The notes below the pieces were generated by a model that did not search any database, was not told the origin of the DNA, and saw only the letters and a program-made list of their open reading frames with translations. A stretch of 55,942 nt of DNA from Bacteroidales bacterium (GTDB lineage Bacteria > Bacteroidota > Bacteroidia > Bacteroidales > WCHB1-69), in NCBI GenBank assembly GCA_024400635.1, contig JAKSMI010000010.1, forward strand, positions 1 through 55,942, in the 5' to 3' direction. Positions 40,982 through 49,217 of this stretch are shown piece after piece (the first letter of the stretch is position 1; every line of letters begins with the position of its first letter). The position numbers and the translations under genes were made by a program.

Positions 40982-41878
40982 TTATTTCGAATAGTTGGAC
41001 GAGAGACATTGCTTCAGTTTCACATCATAGAGGAAGTTTTGATAATCTCCTTTTATGAATTTCACGAAATCATAGCCCGGGCAATACTCTCCTGTGGGGA
41101 ATTTAGCACCTGACGTTGGCTCACACAAGTGTTTTGAATATGCACACGCACGTGGAATTAAGCCTAATTCCAACATAGCTTCCTCATGAAACTTGCTGAA
41201 CTCTTTACTATGGCCACGCTCTTTTTGATGGGATAATTCATGAACAAGCACTTGCCTTATAGTCTCAGCATCATGGAACAAATAATATCGGTTGTAGTGA
41301 ATTGTACCATTACAATCCGTATTTGCTATTGCTCGTCCCGGATAACTTCTGCTCCTGGTAAAATTCAGGATCTTGAGCTTATGGAACGGCACGCCTAAAA
41401 TCCCGGCAAAGTTTTCAGCTTCCATATAAATTAAGTCATAAAAGCGTCGGAGAACAAAAGTCTTTTGATCTAAGGGGATTCTTTTCACATTCTGCCGTAG
41501 ACCACGATAATACACGCACAATTGATCCAATGTTGCAGGGTCATTACCTTCATAAGCCTCTGGTTGTTTATAACGGAAATCTGTCCATGATAAGTGTCCG
41601 TGTTCTGTGCAAATGAAGTCGGCCAGTCTGTACAAGTCATTCGGACCTTGCCGAACAGAATACGAATTTATGTTACAGGGAAATTCAACAGTGAGGTTTT
41701 CATACCGTTTAATCCGGAAGCGGCCAACCGGTGATTCCAAAGAAACAAAGCCATTTTCCTGTAGCCCACCTTGAATAAGAGCAGATACAATTTCATCTCT
41801 TTCAAGTTTTTGCACTCGTATTTCTCCTGAAGTCAAAGCGCCCATTGCTTCAAGAATGATTATCGGATTGAGCTTCAT
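40982..41878 (-). CDS. YgjP/SprT-like zinc metallopeptidase-domain protein
   Basis: A 298-residue protein with a zinc protease motif in the C-terminal third: VHELSHQKERGHSKEFSKFHEEAM, where HELSH plus the following H in GHSKEF fits the YgjP/DUF45-SprT type. The N-terminal ~170 residues are unfamiliar. Its ATG overlaps the exonuclease stop (ATGA), and it ends the leftward operon that starts at 42827. SprT-like proteases cut DNA-protein crosslinks, which would suit an operon with an exonuclease. The substrate is unknown. Confidence 0.82.
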   Translation of the reverse strand: MKLNPIIILEAMGALTSGEIRVQKLERDEIVSALIQGGLQENGFVSLESPVGRFRIKRYENLTVEFPCNINSYSVRQGPNDLYRLADFICTEHGHLSWTDFRYKQPEAYEGNDPATLDQLCVYYRGLRQNVKRIPLDQKTFVLRRFYDLIYMEAENFAGILGVPFHKLKILNFTRSRSYPGRAIANTDCNGTIHYNRYYLFHDAETIRQVLVHELSHQKERGHSKEFSKFHEEAMLELGLIPRACAYSKHLCEPTSGAKFPTGEYCPGYDFVKFIKGDYQNFLYDVKLKQCLSSNYSK

Positions 41879-42366
41879 AGCAGTTTTATCGCAATTTGTG
41901 CGCAGGCTTCTGCATCAGCAAGTGCATGATGATGGTGTTCAAGATTATATCCGCAGGCTGCGGCCACAGTTTGCAGCTGATGGTCCTCCAAATCCGGCAG
42001 AAGTCTTCGCGAAGGAACGAGCGTGTCGTAGAATTCATAATCCGGATAATCCATTTGGTATATTTGAAAGACTTCTTTCAGACAGCCCTCATCAAATGGA
42101 GAATTATGTGCCACTAATGGAAGGCCTTGAATCTTCGGTTCTATTTCTTTCCATACGTCAGGAAAAATTGGCGCATTGTCTGTGTCCTCCGGGCCAAGTC
42201 CATGAACCTGCTGACAGAAATACTGATAATAATCTGGCTCCGGGTGTATCAAAGAATAATATGAATCCACCACATCCCCGTTCTTTACTACAACAATACC
42301 GACAGAGCAAACACTGCTTCTGCACTCATTGGCTGTTTCAAAATCGATTGCTACAAAATCTTTCAT
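41875..42366 (-). CDS. DEDDh 3'-5' exonuclease
   Basis: A 163-residue exonuclease of the DnaQ/RNase T fold: FVAIDFETAN (Exo I, D and E), LVAHNSPFDEGCL (Exo II) and HHHALADAEACA (Exo III, H and D). All catalytic residues are present. Its start overlaps the preceding stop, so it is coupled to the 154-aa protein upstream and the metallopeptidase downstream. A second copy lies at 48420-48935. Confidence 0.9.
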   Translation of the reverse strand: MKDFVAIDFETANECRSSVCSVGIVVVKNGDVVDSYYSLIHPEPDYYQYFCQQVHGLGPEDTDNAPIFPDVWKEIEPKIQGLPLVAHNSPFDEGCLKEVFQIYQMDYPDYEFYDTLVPSRRLLPDLEDHQLQTVAAACGYNLEHHHHALADAEACAQIAIKLL

Positions 42367-42827
42367 ATTGACGTTTTATTAATCTTCTTTTTGTTTTGGT
42401 GTTTTGATGCTTCCATTGTCGTTTTTTCTATTGCCTGCACTATTTCTTTGCGACGACGTTCAAGGGCTATCGATGAATAATCATTTTCATATTCGGCATC
42501 CAGAATATCTGCAACCAGTGAAACAATTACTGAATATGCATCATTGAATGTAGTCGCTCTTATACCATATGAATCTATCCATAAATAGCCGCAAGAGTAC
42601 CTGATGTATAAATTACTCGGGTTTTTCACGATAAGGTCATATCCTCTCAATTGGAACTTTGCACTGTGCCCGTCATAGCCATGAGCTCTCAGTTCCAAGG
42701 TCAAAGATAATAGACTGAAATCAAAATATGCTGAATCATAGACGCTCGCAGACCTTTTTAAAAAGGGAGCAATATTGTCTCTCTCCTTCAGTAAGGCTAA
42801 TGTTTGACTTGGGTGCTTTGTGCTCAT
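42363..42827 (-). CDS. Unknown 154-aa protein heading the exonuclease operon
   Basis: ATG at 42827 (MSTKHPSQTLALLKERDN) gives 154 residues; a TTG nine bases upstream is less likely. The middle has LRAHGYDGHSAKFQLRGYDLIVKN and the tail is basic (EIVQAIEKTTMEASKHQNKKKINKTSI). No family recognised. The promoter, in the region shared with the WYL gene, has TACTTTTGC (42864-42856). It is coupled to the exonuclease by an ATGA overlap. Confidence 0.7.
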   Translation of the reverse strand: MSTKHPSQTLALLKERDNIAPFLKRSASVYDSAYFDFSLLSLTLELRAHGYDGHSAKFQLRGYDLIVKNPSNLYIRYSCGYLWIDSYGIRATTFNDAYSVIVSLVADILDAEYENDYSSIALERRRKEIVQAIEKTTMEASKHQNKKKINKTSI

Positions 42828-42855
42828 CTTCAGCAATATTTACTCTTTTTCAGAT

Positions 42856-42934
42856 GCAAAAGTACTTATCAAGTAGGAAAAATAATGTCATAGTCCACTG
42901 TGACATTTTTTGTCAAGGATAATTTCTACCTTTG
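42856..42934. promoter_or_regulatory. Divergent promoters of the exonuclease operon and the WYL regulator
   Basis: Plus strand: a perfect 15-bp palindrome TGACA-TTTTT-TGTCA (42901-42915) contains the TTTG -33 box, and TACCTTTG (42927-42934) is the -7 box, 18 nt on. Minus strand: TGACA-TTATT-TTTCC (42890 to 42876), a half site, then TACTTTTGC (42864-42856). The perfect site before the WYL gene suggests autoregulation. Confidence 0.65.
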
Positions 42935-42955
42935 TATCGTCAAGCAAAAAAGATT

Positions 42956-43873
42956 ATGGCAACATCTACTATCGCAAAGCAGAACTGGCTTCTAAGCACC
43001 ATCAGGAGAAAAGGTCCGATTACCCTAAAGGAACTGAATGAATTATGGACGGATAAAAACAATGATATGCTCAATCCTGAGCATAAAGAATTGCAGTACA
43101 GGACCCTGCGCCGTCACATTGAATTCATTGAAGAATTTTATGGAATTTCCATCAAATGCGACCAGGGATTCAATGAATATTATGTGGATGACGGCAGCGA
43201 GAGCGAAAACGATAAAGTCAAAAGCTGGTTGCTTGATACCATTGCGATTGACAATCTCTTAAGCGAGAAAAGGACTTTGAAGGAAAGGATCCAGATGGAA
43301 GATATTCCTCGTGGACGTGAATATCTCCAGACCATAATTGAAGCGATGAAAGACGGGTTCAAATTGAAAATGACATACTTCAGTTTTTGGGATAATGACA
43401 AAAGGACTATCTTGATCGAGCCATATTTCATTAAGGTATTCAAGCAGCGCTGGTATGTTATTGGTCCATCCGATTATCATCCTGATGACCCACATATTTA
43501 TGCTCTCGACAGGGTTTTGGAATTAAAGCCTACATCTTTCCCTTTTGACTATCCGGGATCGTTTGACCCGAAAGCTTATTTTTATGACAGCTTTGGAATA
43601 TTTCATTCCGATGACGAGCCCTACAACATTGAGATTAAGGTAAAAGGTCGGCAGCAGGATTATATAGAATCACTTCCTCTCCATCACAGCCAATACTTGA
43701 TTGAAAAGAATGAGGAAAAAGATTATTCGGTCTATGGATTCAAGATGAGACCGGAGTTCGATTTGATTCAGGAAATCGCTGCCAAAGGAGACACATATGA
43801 AGTCCTTGCGCCTGAAGAATTCAGATATGAAATTGCAGATTTCTTGAAAAGGGCATCAAAACTATACGAATAA
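42956..43873 (+). CDS. WYL-domain transcriptional regulator
   Basis: ATG at 42956 (MATSTIAKQNWLLSTIRRKG) gives 305 residues; an in-frame TTG at 42932 lies in the -7 box and is rejected. The N-terminal winged helix spans about 1-85, the WYL domain about 125-200 (FKLKMTYFSF..., RWYVIGPSDYHPDDPHIYALDRVLEL), and a WCX-like C-terminal domain closes it. WYL proteins such as BrxR and CapW bind palindromes and regulate defence genes, often responding to nucleic acid ligands. The only perfect TGACA-N5-TGTCA palindrome lies at its own promoter. Confidence 0.9.
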   Translation: MATSTIAKQNWLLSTIRRKGPITLKELNELWTDKNNDMLNPEHKELQYRTLRRHIEFIEEFYGISIKCDQGFNEYYVDDGSESENDKVKSWLLDTIAIDNLLSEKRTLKERIQMEDIPRGREYLQTIIEAMKDGFKLKMTYFSFWDNDKRTILIEPYFIKVFKQRWYVIGPSDYHPDDPHIYALDRVLELKPTSFPFDYPGSFDPKAYFYDSFGIFHSDDEPYNIEIKVKGRQQDYIESLPLHHSQYLIEKNEEKDYSVYGFKMRPEFDLIQEIAAKGDTYEVLAPEEFRYEIADFLKRASKLYE

Positions 43874-43876
43874 GCT

Positions 43877-43990
43877 ATGAAAGAAAGTGTTGATCTTAAG
43901 AGTGCACCTTTCAACATTGCATATCAAGTTGGCAGATTTGTTGGACGGTTAAGTTGCCTGAAATGGAGAATACATTCCTTGTTCCTTTAG
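43877..43990 (+). CDS. Small 37-aa protein after the WYL gene
   Basis: A short frame starts 3 nt after the WYL stop (MKESVDLKSAPFNIAYQVGRFVGRLSCLKW) and ends with TAG at 43990. It is co-directional and coupled. The sequence has an amphipathic helix (FNIAYQVGRFVGRL). It may be a small toxin-like or regulatory peptide, or the remains of a longer gene. It is short enough that chance cannot be excluded. Confidence 0.4.
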   Translation: MKESVDLKSAPFNIAYQVGRFVGRLSCLKWRIHSLFL

Positions 43991-44033
43991 AATCCGATTT
44001 GTAGTTTGATAAATGTTTTGAAATTGTTCGTCA

Positions 44034-44417
44034 CGGTTCCGTCTGGCAAAGGGCCTCGAAGATATGTACTACGTCGAGAGCGCAGCCGTTTCTACAGAGG
44101 AAATCGGCAATCCCATATATCCGCCGGCAAAGCGCTGTCTCACTAATCACGGAGTGGTTTTCGATGCAGGGAAAAGGGCTAGGCAGATTACGCCTGAAGA
44201 CTATGATAGGTTTGACAGGATAATCTGTATGGACTCCAGCAATCTGCGCTGGCTACGCCGAATCATCCCCGATGACCCGCAGAAGAAGGTGCATCTATTG
44301 ATGTCCTACACCGGTCAGGGCCGCGATGTGGCAGACCCGTGGTACACCGGTGATTTTGAAACAGCCTTCCAAGACATCCTCGAAGGCTGTGAGGCAATGT
44401 TAAGACTACCGCTATGA
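44034..44417 (+). pseudogene. 5'-truncated low-molecular-weight protein tyrosine phosphatase
   Basis: From 44034 the frame reads RFRLAKGLEDMYYVESAAVSTEEIGNPIYPPAKRCL and continues to GCEAMLRLPL. This is the C-terminal two-thirds of an LMW-PTPase (ESAA, HG-Y..HRAR-like KRARQITPEDYDRFDRIICMD, VADPWY with the general-acid Asp). The N-terminal catalytic loop CLGNICRS is missing, and an upstream in-frame stop follows at once. An ATG at 44064 exists but would give an inactive protein. The break marks the right edge of the island. Confidence 0.8.
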
Positions 44418-45370
44418 CAAAAGAAGAAAAATACGAGGCGCTGCTTCCTGTCGTTCATTCGCTTATGAGCGGCGAAGAGGATGAGATAGCCAGAATGGCC
44501 AACCTAGCCGCCCTGCTTCACCACGAATTCGGATTCTGGTGGACGGGGTTCTACCGCGTAAGTGAAGATGACGATCTTGTTCTGGGACCTTTTCAGGGTC
44601 CGCTTGCCTGCACAAGAATCCAACTTGGCAAGGGAGTCTGCGGAACTGCCTGGGCCGAGGATAGAACTATTGTCGTTCCAGACGTATCGAAGTTTCGCGG
44701 ACACATTGCCTGTTCCAGTGAGTCAAAGAGCGAGATAGTCGTGCCGCTACGATGCCACGGTCAGGTTGTTGCCGTGCTGGATATAGACAGCCGCGAACTT
44801 GGCACCTTCGACAAGACAGATGCGCTGTGGCTTGAGAAAATTGCAGCCTGCGTCTATGGTCCGCAACGAGACATATGGTTTGCCGCCGGATGCTTCTGGG
44901 GAGCGCAGAAGTTCTTCAAAATAATTCCCGGCGTGGAGTTCACTGAAGTGGGATTTGCAAACGGCTGGGAGCAGAACCCGACTTATAAGCAGGTATACAC
45001 GGACACTACGGGCCACGCGGAGTGTGTTCACGTAAGATACAATCCGGAGATGATCTCCCTGAAGGAATTGGTCCGTCTGTACTTCAAGATTATCGACCCG
45101 CTGAGCCTTAACAAGCAGGGAGAGGATGAAGGGACAAGATACCGTACCGGAGTGTATTACGAGGATGAACGGGACTTTGATATCCTGTCAAAAGAGTTCT
45201 TCAGAGTGGAGAAGAAACTGGGCTGCGAACTGGCTGTGGAATTGCGACACATCATCTGTTTTTACAGGGCTGAAGATTATCACCAGGACTATCTGGACAA
45301 GACTCCGGGAGGATACTGTCACCTGAGTCCCGAGATGTTCAAGTTGGCCGCTAAATACAAGAAAAAATGA
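44414..45370 (+). CDS. Fused methionine sulfoxide reductase (MsrC-type GAF + MsrA)
   Basis: A 318-residue fusion. The first ~150 residues are the GAF-type free methionine-(R)-sulfoxide reductase, with the family's three cysteines (LACTRIQLG, GVCGTAW and HIACSSESKSEIVVPL). Residues ~155-318 are MsrA (WFAAGCFWGAQKFF with the catalytic GCFWG, and GYCHLSPE at the C-terminus). The pair would reduce free Met-R-SO and Met-S-SO in one chain. It overlaps the truncated phosphatase gene by 4 bp and dtd by 4 bp. Confidence 0.93.
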   Translation: MTKEEKYEALLPVVHSLMSGEEDEIARMANLAALLHHEFGFWWTGFYRVSEDDDLVLGPFQGPLACTRIQLGKGVCGTAWAEDRTIVVPDVSKFRGHIACSSESKSEIVVPLRCHGQVVAVLDIDSRELGTFDKTDALWLEKIAACVYGPQRDIWFAAGCFWGAQKFFKIIPGVEFTEVGFANGWEQNPTYKQVYTDTTGHAECVHVRYNPEMISLKELVRLYFKIIDPLSLNKQGEDEGTRYRTGVYYEDERDFDILSKEFFRVEKKLGCELAVELRHIICFYRAEDYHQDYLDKTPGGYCHLSPEMFKLAAKYKKK

Positions 45371-45819
45371 GACTTGTAATCCAAAGAGTAAAGGAAGCCT
45401 CCGTCACCATTGATGATAGATGCTGGCCGTACATCGGCCCGGGTCTTTTCATCCTTGTTGGCGTAGAGAATGGAGACACCGAGGAAGATGCTGAGTGGCT
45501 AGCTGCAAAGACAGCAGGGCTGAGGATATTCAATGACGAGAATGGGGTTATGAACCGCAATGTCGTTGAGTTTAACGGACAGCTTCTTGCTGTCTCCCAA
45601 TTTACGCTTACGGCATCTACCAAGAGAGGTAATCGCCCTTCATACATACGTGCTGCAGGCCATGACCTGGCTATTCCCCTATATGACCGATACTGTGAAC
45701 TTCTTGCAGAAAGGGCTGGAAGACAAGTTTTCAAAGGGGTATTCGGTGCTGATATGCAGTGCGCCCTTGTCAATGACGGTCCGGTAACAATAATAATCGA
45801 TTCGAGGATTAAAGAATAA
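45367..45819 (+). CDS. dtd: D-aminoacyl-tRNA deacylase
   Basis: A 150-residue Dtd. MRLVIQRVKEASVTID, the active-site SQFTLTA, and the cis-Gly-Pro motif NDGPVTI are present. It removes D-amino acids from mischarged tRNA. Its ATG overlaps the Msr fusion stop by 4 bp. The length is that of the family. Confidence 0.95.
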   Translation: MRLVIQRVKEASVTIDDRCWPYIGPGLFILVGVENGDTEEDAEWLAAKTAGLRIFNDENGVMNRNVVEFNGQLLAVSQFTLTASTKRGNRPSYIRAAGHDLAIPLYDRYCELLAERAGRQVFKGVFGADMQCALVNDGPVTIIIDSRIKE

Positions 45820-45823
45820 CACT

Positions 45824-46396
45824 ATGAACGGAAGTAAGTTTTTGCAGGTGCTGACCCTGCTTGTATGTCTTGGGATGGCGTATTTCTGCTATAAAACCTA
45901 TAGCGAAGCGAAACAGATGCACACTGAAACCCAGGCATTCTTTGCAAAAGCCGATTCATTGCTTTCTATCGCAACCACACAGAAGGCGGCCAAATCGGTA
46001 GCAAGGACAACAACCCGTGCTGCCGGGTTATTTGATCAGCTAGTTTCCGACTTGGAGAAAGATTATAAAGAATCTCAAAGGGAGAAAGCTAGAGCGGAAG
46101 CCGCGAAGAAAATAGTTGTTTCGATGCCGTACAGGATTGAAGATAGATATGTGGAATGGGGGCTTGAAGATCCAGAAATCCTTGGTGAGGAAGCCGGCGT
46201 TGTCGGTATTCAAGTTGTGGTAGACCAGTCCGGACGAGTGAAAAAGACATCTGTCCATTCAGCAACTACTATCACTGATGAGAACGTGATTGATGCCGCC
46301 AGAAAAGCTGCTCTCAAGGTCCATTTCAACAGTAACTACGACGCTCCTGAGACACAGAACGGCGTTATTACTTACAACTACAAGCTGAAGAAATAA
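45824..46396 (+). CDS. TonB C-terminal-type energy transducer protein
   Basis: A 190-residue protein with an N-terminal signal anchor (KFLQVLTLLVCLGMAYFCY), a helical charged spacer and a C-terminal TonB-like domain (GVVGIQVVVDQSGRVKKTSVHSATTITDENVIDAARKAALKVHF). It is anchored in the inner membrane with the domain in the periplasm. It starts 4 nt after dtd. No ExbB/ExbD or receptor gene is adjacent, so the partner is unknown. Confidence 0.85.
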   Translation: MNGSKFLQVLTLLVCLGMAYFCYKTYSEAKQMHTETQAFFAKADSLLSIATTQKAAKSVARTTTRAAGLFDQLVSDLEKDYKESQREKARAEAAKKIVVSMPYRIEDRYVEWGLEDPEILGEEAGVVGIQVVVDQSGRVKKTSVHSATTITDENVIDAARKAALKVHFNSNYDAPETQNGVITYNYKLKK

Positions 46397-46416
46397 GTCA
46401 TAATGTTTTATGGGAT

Positions 46417-47085
46417 ATGAGCTCTGTGTTTATCGATAAAATCAAATTTCATAAAAACGAAATAGTATGTCGATTGCCAGACGGAAAAGGATGGCAGAAA
46501 GCACATTTCCGTCAAGGAGAACTCGATGGTGCCTGTGGTGCATATTCCGTAGCAATGCTTCTTAACATTCTTGGCGTCTTTCAAGCCGAGATGATGCAGC
46601 AGCCAGAAAAGTTGGACTATCGAAAAAGAATAACAAGGCTGGTTCTTGAACTCAATAGACATGGCCTTTACAAAGATGGCTTAGACCGGGCCGAGGTTAA
46701 GAAGATTGTCAACAAATGCTATGGGACAATTTTATCGGCAGAATCCACAACCGCAAGATATACTCCCAAAAGAGTCATAGAATACATTGCGGATAATATT
46801 CGCGCCAACAATCCGGCAATGATGAATATCCAATGGAAAAGTGGTGGAGGACATTGGGTTGTCGTTGTCGGGATGGAGAGTGACGACAATGGCAATCCTA
46901 ATAAATTTTACACGTTGGATCCGGGCGAAGAAGCCCCGAAGAGTATGGAAGATTTCCCCTTCCTTAAAATTACACAGGGAAAATCTGAATATCCTCATAT
47001 GTATTGTGCGTCGGAAGACAGCAAGTGTTGTTATGTATTTGATGCCGTTTCTATAAAAATGCGGCAGCCAAAAACAAATAATTAG
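46417..47085 (+). CDS. Papain-like cysteine peptidase-family protein
   Basis: A 222-residue protein with a probable Cys-His-Asp arrangement: GELDGACGAYSVAMLLNIL (Cys at a helix start, as in C39/papain-like folds), GGGHWVVVVGME (His) and YTLDPGEE (Asp). No signal peptide is visible, so it should act in the cytoplasm. The substrate is unknown. It is followed by a distinct promoter at 47089, so it ends its unit. Confidence 0.7.
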   Translation: MSSVFIDKIKFHKNEIVCRLPDGKGWQKAHFRQGELDGACGAYSVAMLLNILGVFQAEMMQQPEKLDYRKRITRLVLELNRHGLYKDGLDRAEVKKIVNKCYGTILSAESTTARYTPKRVIEYIADNIRANNPAMMNIQWKSGGGHWVVVVGMESDDNGNPNKFYTLDPGEEAPKSMEDFPFLKITQGKSEYPHMYCASEDSKCCYVFDAVSIKMRQPKTNN

Positions 47086-47088
47086 AGC

Positions 47089-47122
47089 TGTCAGATATTG
47101 ACAAAAAGCCACCGTAGCTTTG
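47089..47122 (+). promoter_or_regulatory. Promoter with TGTCA-N5-TGACA palindrome
   Basis: TGTCA-GATAT-TGACA (47089-47103) contains the -33 box (ATTG), and TAGCTTTG (47115-47122) is the -7 box, 18 nt on. A closely matching promoter lies at 50743-50776. It is placed 19 nt before ATG 47141. Confidence 0.6.
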
Positions 47123-47140
47123 CAGAAAATTCACAATACT

Positions 47141-47347
47141 ATGAAACCAATTATCGTAAATCGCAAACCCTGCAAATGCCCCAAATGCGGAGGCAAAGTT
47201 GTAAAGATTGTCTATGGAGAACCCGGTCCTGAACTGTTCGAGATGGCAGACCGCAAGGAAGTAGTTCTCGGAGGCTGCTTCATCCATATGGAAGGAGATC
47301 CGCAGTGGGCCTGCTGTGAGTGTGAACAACAGTTCTGGAAGAAATAA
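47141..47347 (+). CDS. Small zinc-ribbon-like protein (68 aa)
   Basis: ATG at 47141 (MKPIIVNRKPCKCPKCGGKVV) fits the promoter at 47089-47122. Two cysteine pairs, CKCPKCGG at the N-terminus and ACCECEQQFW at the C-terminus, should form one zinc ribbon. It resembles small adaptor proteins of unknown function. Its stop overlaps the start of the next gene by 1 nt. Confidence 0.75.
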   Translation: MKPIIVNRKPCKCPKCGGKVVKIVYGEPGPELFEMADRKEVVLGGCFIHMEGDPQWACCECEQQFWKK

Positions 47348-48423
47348 TGGGAATGTACGGAGCCATAATCGGAGACCTGGCAGCGTGGACATACGAACAC
47401 CACGTTGCTCAGTTCTATTCACGTCTAGTGGCAGAGGATGCCGAACTTTCTGATGAGGGCAGAATTGCGTCTATTATGCTGCGTGATATGGACACTCACG
47501 GCAATGCCGGAGTTCCGCGCAGTTTCCAGACCAGAGACCGGGAAACCATCGATGTAGTCTCGGCTGATTATGGCAGGCTGCCATTCGAGAAGGACGACTC
47601 CAAAGAGGATTGCATAGCAGGCGTATGCGATTATTTCAAGGATGAGCCTGACAATGGGCAAATGTACGCACTCAGAATTCTTACATCCATCTGCTACGAC
47701 CTGTGGCACGGAGCAACCAAAAAAGAAGCGCTCCTATCTCACGAGGGCAAGCAGCTGAAACAAATTCTTGACAACTGCGACATTCATACGATTCCTGACA
47801 GCAAGGCAAAAGTTCTGGCCATCTACCTTGCCAGAGCCTGGGACTGCTTCGAAAAATCCTGGGACTTCACCTCTGCTTTGCACAATGCCGTCAAATGGGA
47901 CGGAGACAGGCATCTTACCTGTATGCTGACCGGGGCCATTGCAGGAGCAATGTATGGCTATTACTTCATCTTCAAAAAGGGAAGCAACCCCGCAGAGTCG
48001 CAGGATGTACTTCATCTTCCGGATTATCTGCAACGTCAGTATGCAGAACAGACAAAGCACGAATGGAAGAACCGCTTTTTCTATCCCAAGAACGAAGCGA
48101 TGACGAATGTCACCAAGTACGACTGGAAACCCTATCAAAGCGCATTTGAAGGAAAGGAAATCAGTGCAGGACTCGAAAAAAGCATCCGGCTAGCCTTTCA
48201 CCCGGGCTGGGATGACCGATACGGATTCTATCTGGAAAACGGATGGTATTACGTCTATCGCTCATTCTTCCTAATGTACAGATTCAGAATAGTGAAAGGA
48301 CAGAAAGAACCGTTCCGCATCGTCAATCTCCAATGTTCCGGAGACCACTTTGATAAGGAAGAATCCGCACTGCGAGAAGCAATGTATTCCGCGGAATTCC
48401 ATTGGGAAATGTTGAATCAATGA
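47347..48423 (+). CDS. ADP-ribosylglycohydrolase-like protein
   Basis: A 358-residue protein. The N-terminus MGMYGAIIGDLAAWTYE is the DraG/ADP-ribosylglycohydrolase fold's first metal-binding helix (GAIIGD...E). A later segment HLTCMLTGAIAGAMYGYY matches the second characteristic helix. The third region expected to carry DxDx metal ligands is poorly conserved, so catalysis is uncertain. A C-terminal ~120-residue extension (RFFYPKNEAMTNVTKYDWKPYQSAFEG) is separate. It overlaps the genes on both sides. Confidence 0.75.
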   Translation: MGMYGAIIGDLAAWTYEHHVAQFYSRLVAEDAELSDEGRIASIMLRDMDTHGNAGVPRSFQTRDRETIDVVSADYGRLPFEKDDSKEDCIAGVCDYFKDEPDNGQMYALRILTSICYDLWHGATKKEALLSHEGKQLKQILDNCDIHTIPDSKAKVLAIYLARAWDCFEKSWDFTSALHNAVKWDGDRHLTCMLTGAIAGAMYGYYFIFKKGSNPAESQDVLHLPDYLQRQYAEQTKHEWKNRFFYPKNEAMTNVTKYDWKPYQSAFEGKEISAGLEKSIRLAFHPGWDDRYGFYLENGWYYVYRSFFLMYRFRIVKGQKEPFRIVNLQCSGDHFDKEESALREAMYSAEFHWEMLNQ

Positions 48424-48935
48424 CGAAAAATAGACAAGCTATGCAGACCTTCGCCGCCATAGACTTCGAGACAGCCAATTCATACCCTTCCAGCGTATGT
48501 TCGGTGGGTGTAGTTATCGTGCGTGGTGGCGAGTTTGTTGAGCGCTTCTACTCCCTGATTCAGCCCGAGCCGAATTATTACGACTGGTGCTGCCAGAGAG
48601 TCCACGGGCTTTCCGAAAGGGATACGGACGATGCCCCGGTGTTTCCGTATGTCTGGGAAAAGATTGCACCACACATCGAGGGCCTTCCGCTTGTAGCGCA
48701 TAATGCCAGGTTTGACGAAAGATGCCTGAAGGCGGCCTTCCGGACATATCAGATGGATTACCCGGATTATGTCTTCTATGACACGCTGAAGGCATCTAGG
48801 GATTACTTCGGTTATGATTTACCTAATCACCAGTTGCAGACTGTGGCCGAAGCTTGTGGATACGACCTCACAAATCATCATCACGCACTGGCCGATGCAG
48901 AAGCCTGTGCAGTCATAGCACTCAAAATACTGTAA
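48420..48935 (+). CDS. DEDDh 3'-5' exonuclease, second copy
   Basis: A 171-residue exonuclease starting at ATG 48420, which overlaps the previous stop (ATGA); an alternative ATG at 48441 matches the start of the paralogue. Motifs are FAAIDFETAN, LVAHNARFDERCL and HHHALADAEACA. It is highly similar along its length to the exonuclease at 41875-42366 (DFETAN, PEPNYYDWCCQRVHGL against PEPDYYQYFCQQVHGL). Confidence 0.9.
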   Translation: MTKNRQAMQTFAAIDFETANSYPSSVCSVGVVIVRGGEFVERFYSLIQPEPNYYDWCCQRVHGLSERDTDDAPVFPYVWEKIAPHIEGLPLVAHNARFDERCLKAAFRTYQMDYPDYVFYDTLKASRDYFGYDLPNHQLQTVAEACGYDLTNHHHALADAEACAVIALKIL

Positions 48936-48940
48936 CGCTT

Positions 48941-49204
48941 ATGTCAGACAGAACAGACCCCGCTTGGGACGAATACTTGAGCACAGGAGAAGATCCTACC
49001 GGTGGTGCGCTCGAAGAGGCTGATGAGGAAATCGTCAGTGATGAGGTTGTGCCCGGAGAATGGCAGCAATACAGCAAGCCAGCCATGAACAAGCCTCACG
49101 TGAGGAAAGCATTTACAATGGTCGGCTTCGAACAGTTCTTTGATGTTCTGGAAGTGCTGGTCGTCATCATATTTTTACTGGCCTGTGTAGGAACCTGCTC
49201 ATAA
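48941..49204 (+). CDS. Small C-terminally anchored protein (87 aa)
   Basis: ATG at 48941 starts MSDRTDPAWDEYLSTGEDPTGGA. A C-terminal membrane segment (VLEVLVVIIFLLACVGTC) gives a tail-anchored topology, with an acidic N-terminal part (GALEEADEEIVSDEV). The family is unknown. It starts 5 nt after the exonuclease stop. Confidence 0.65.
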   Translation: MSDRTDPAWDEYLSTGEDPTGGALEEADEEIVSDEVVPGEWQQYSKPAMNKPHVRKAFTMVGFEQFFDVLEVLVVIIFLLACVGTCS

Positions 49205-49217
49205 TGGCATTGATGAA

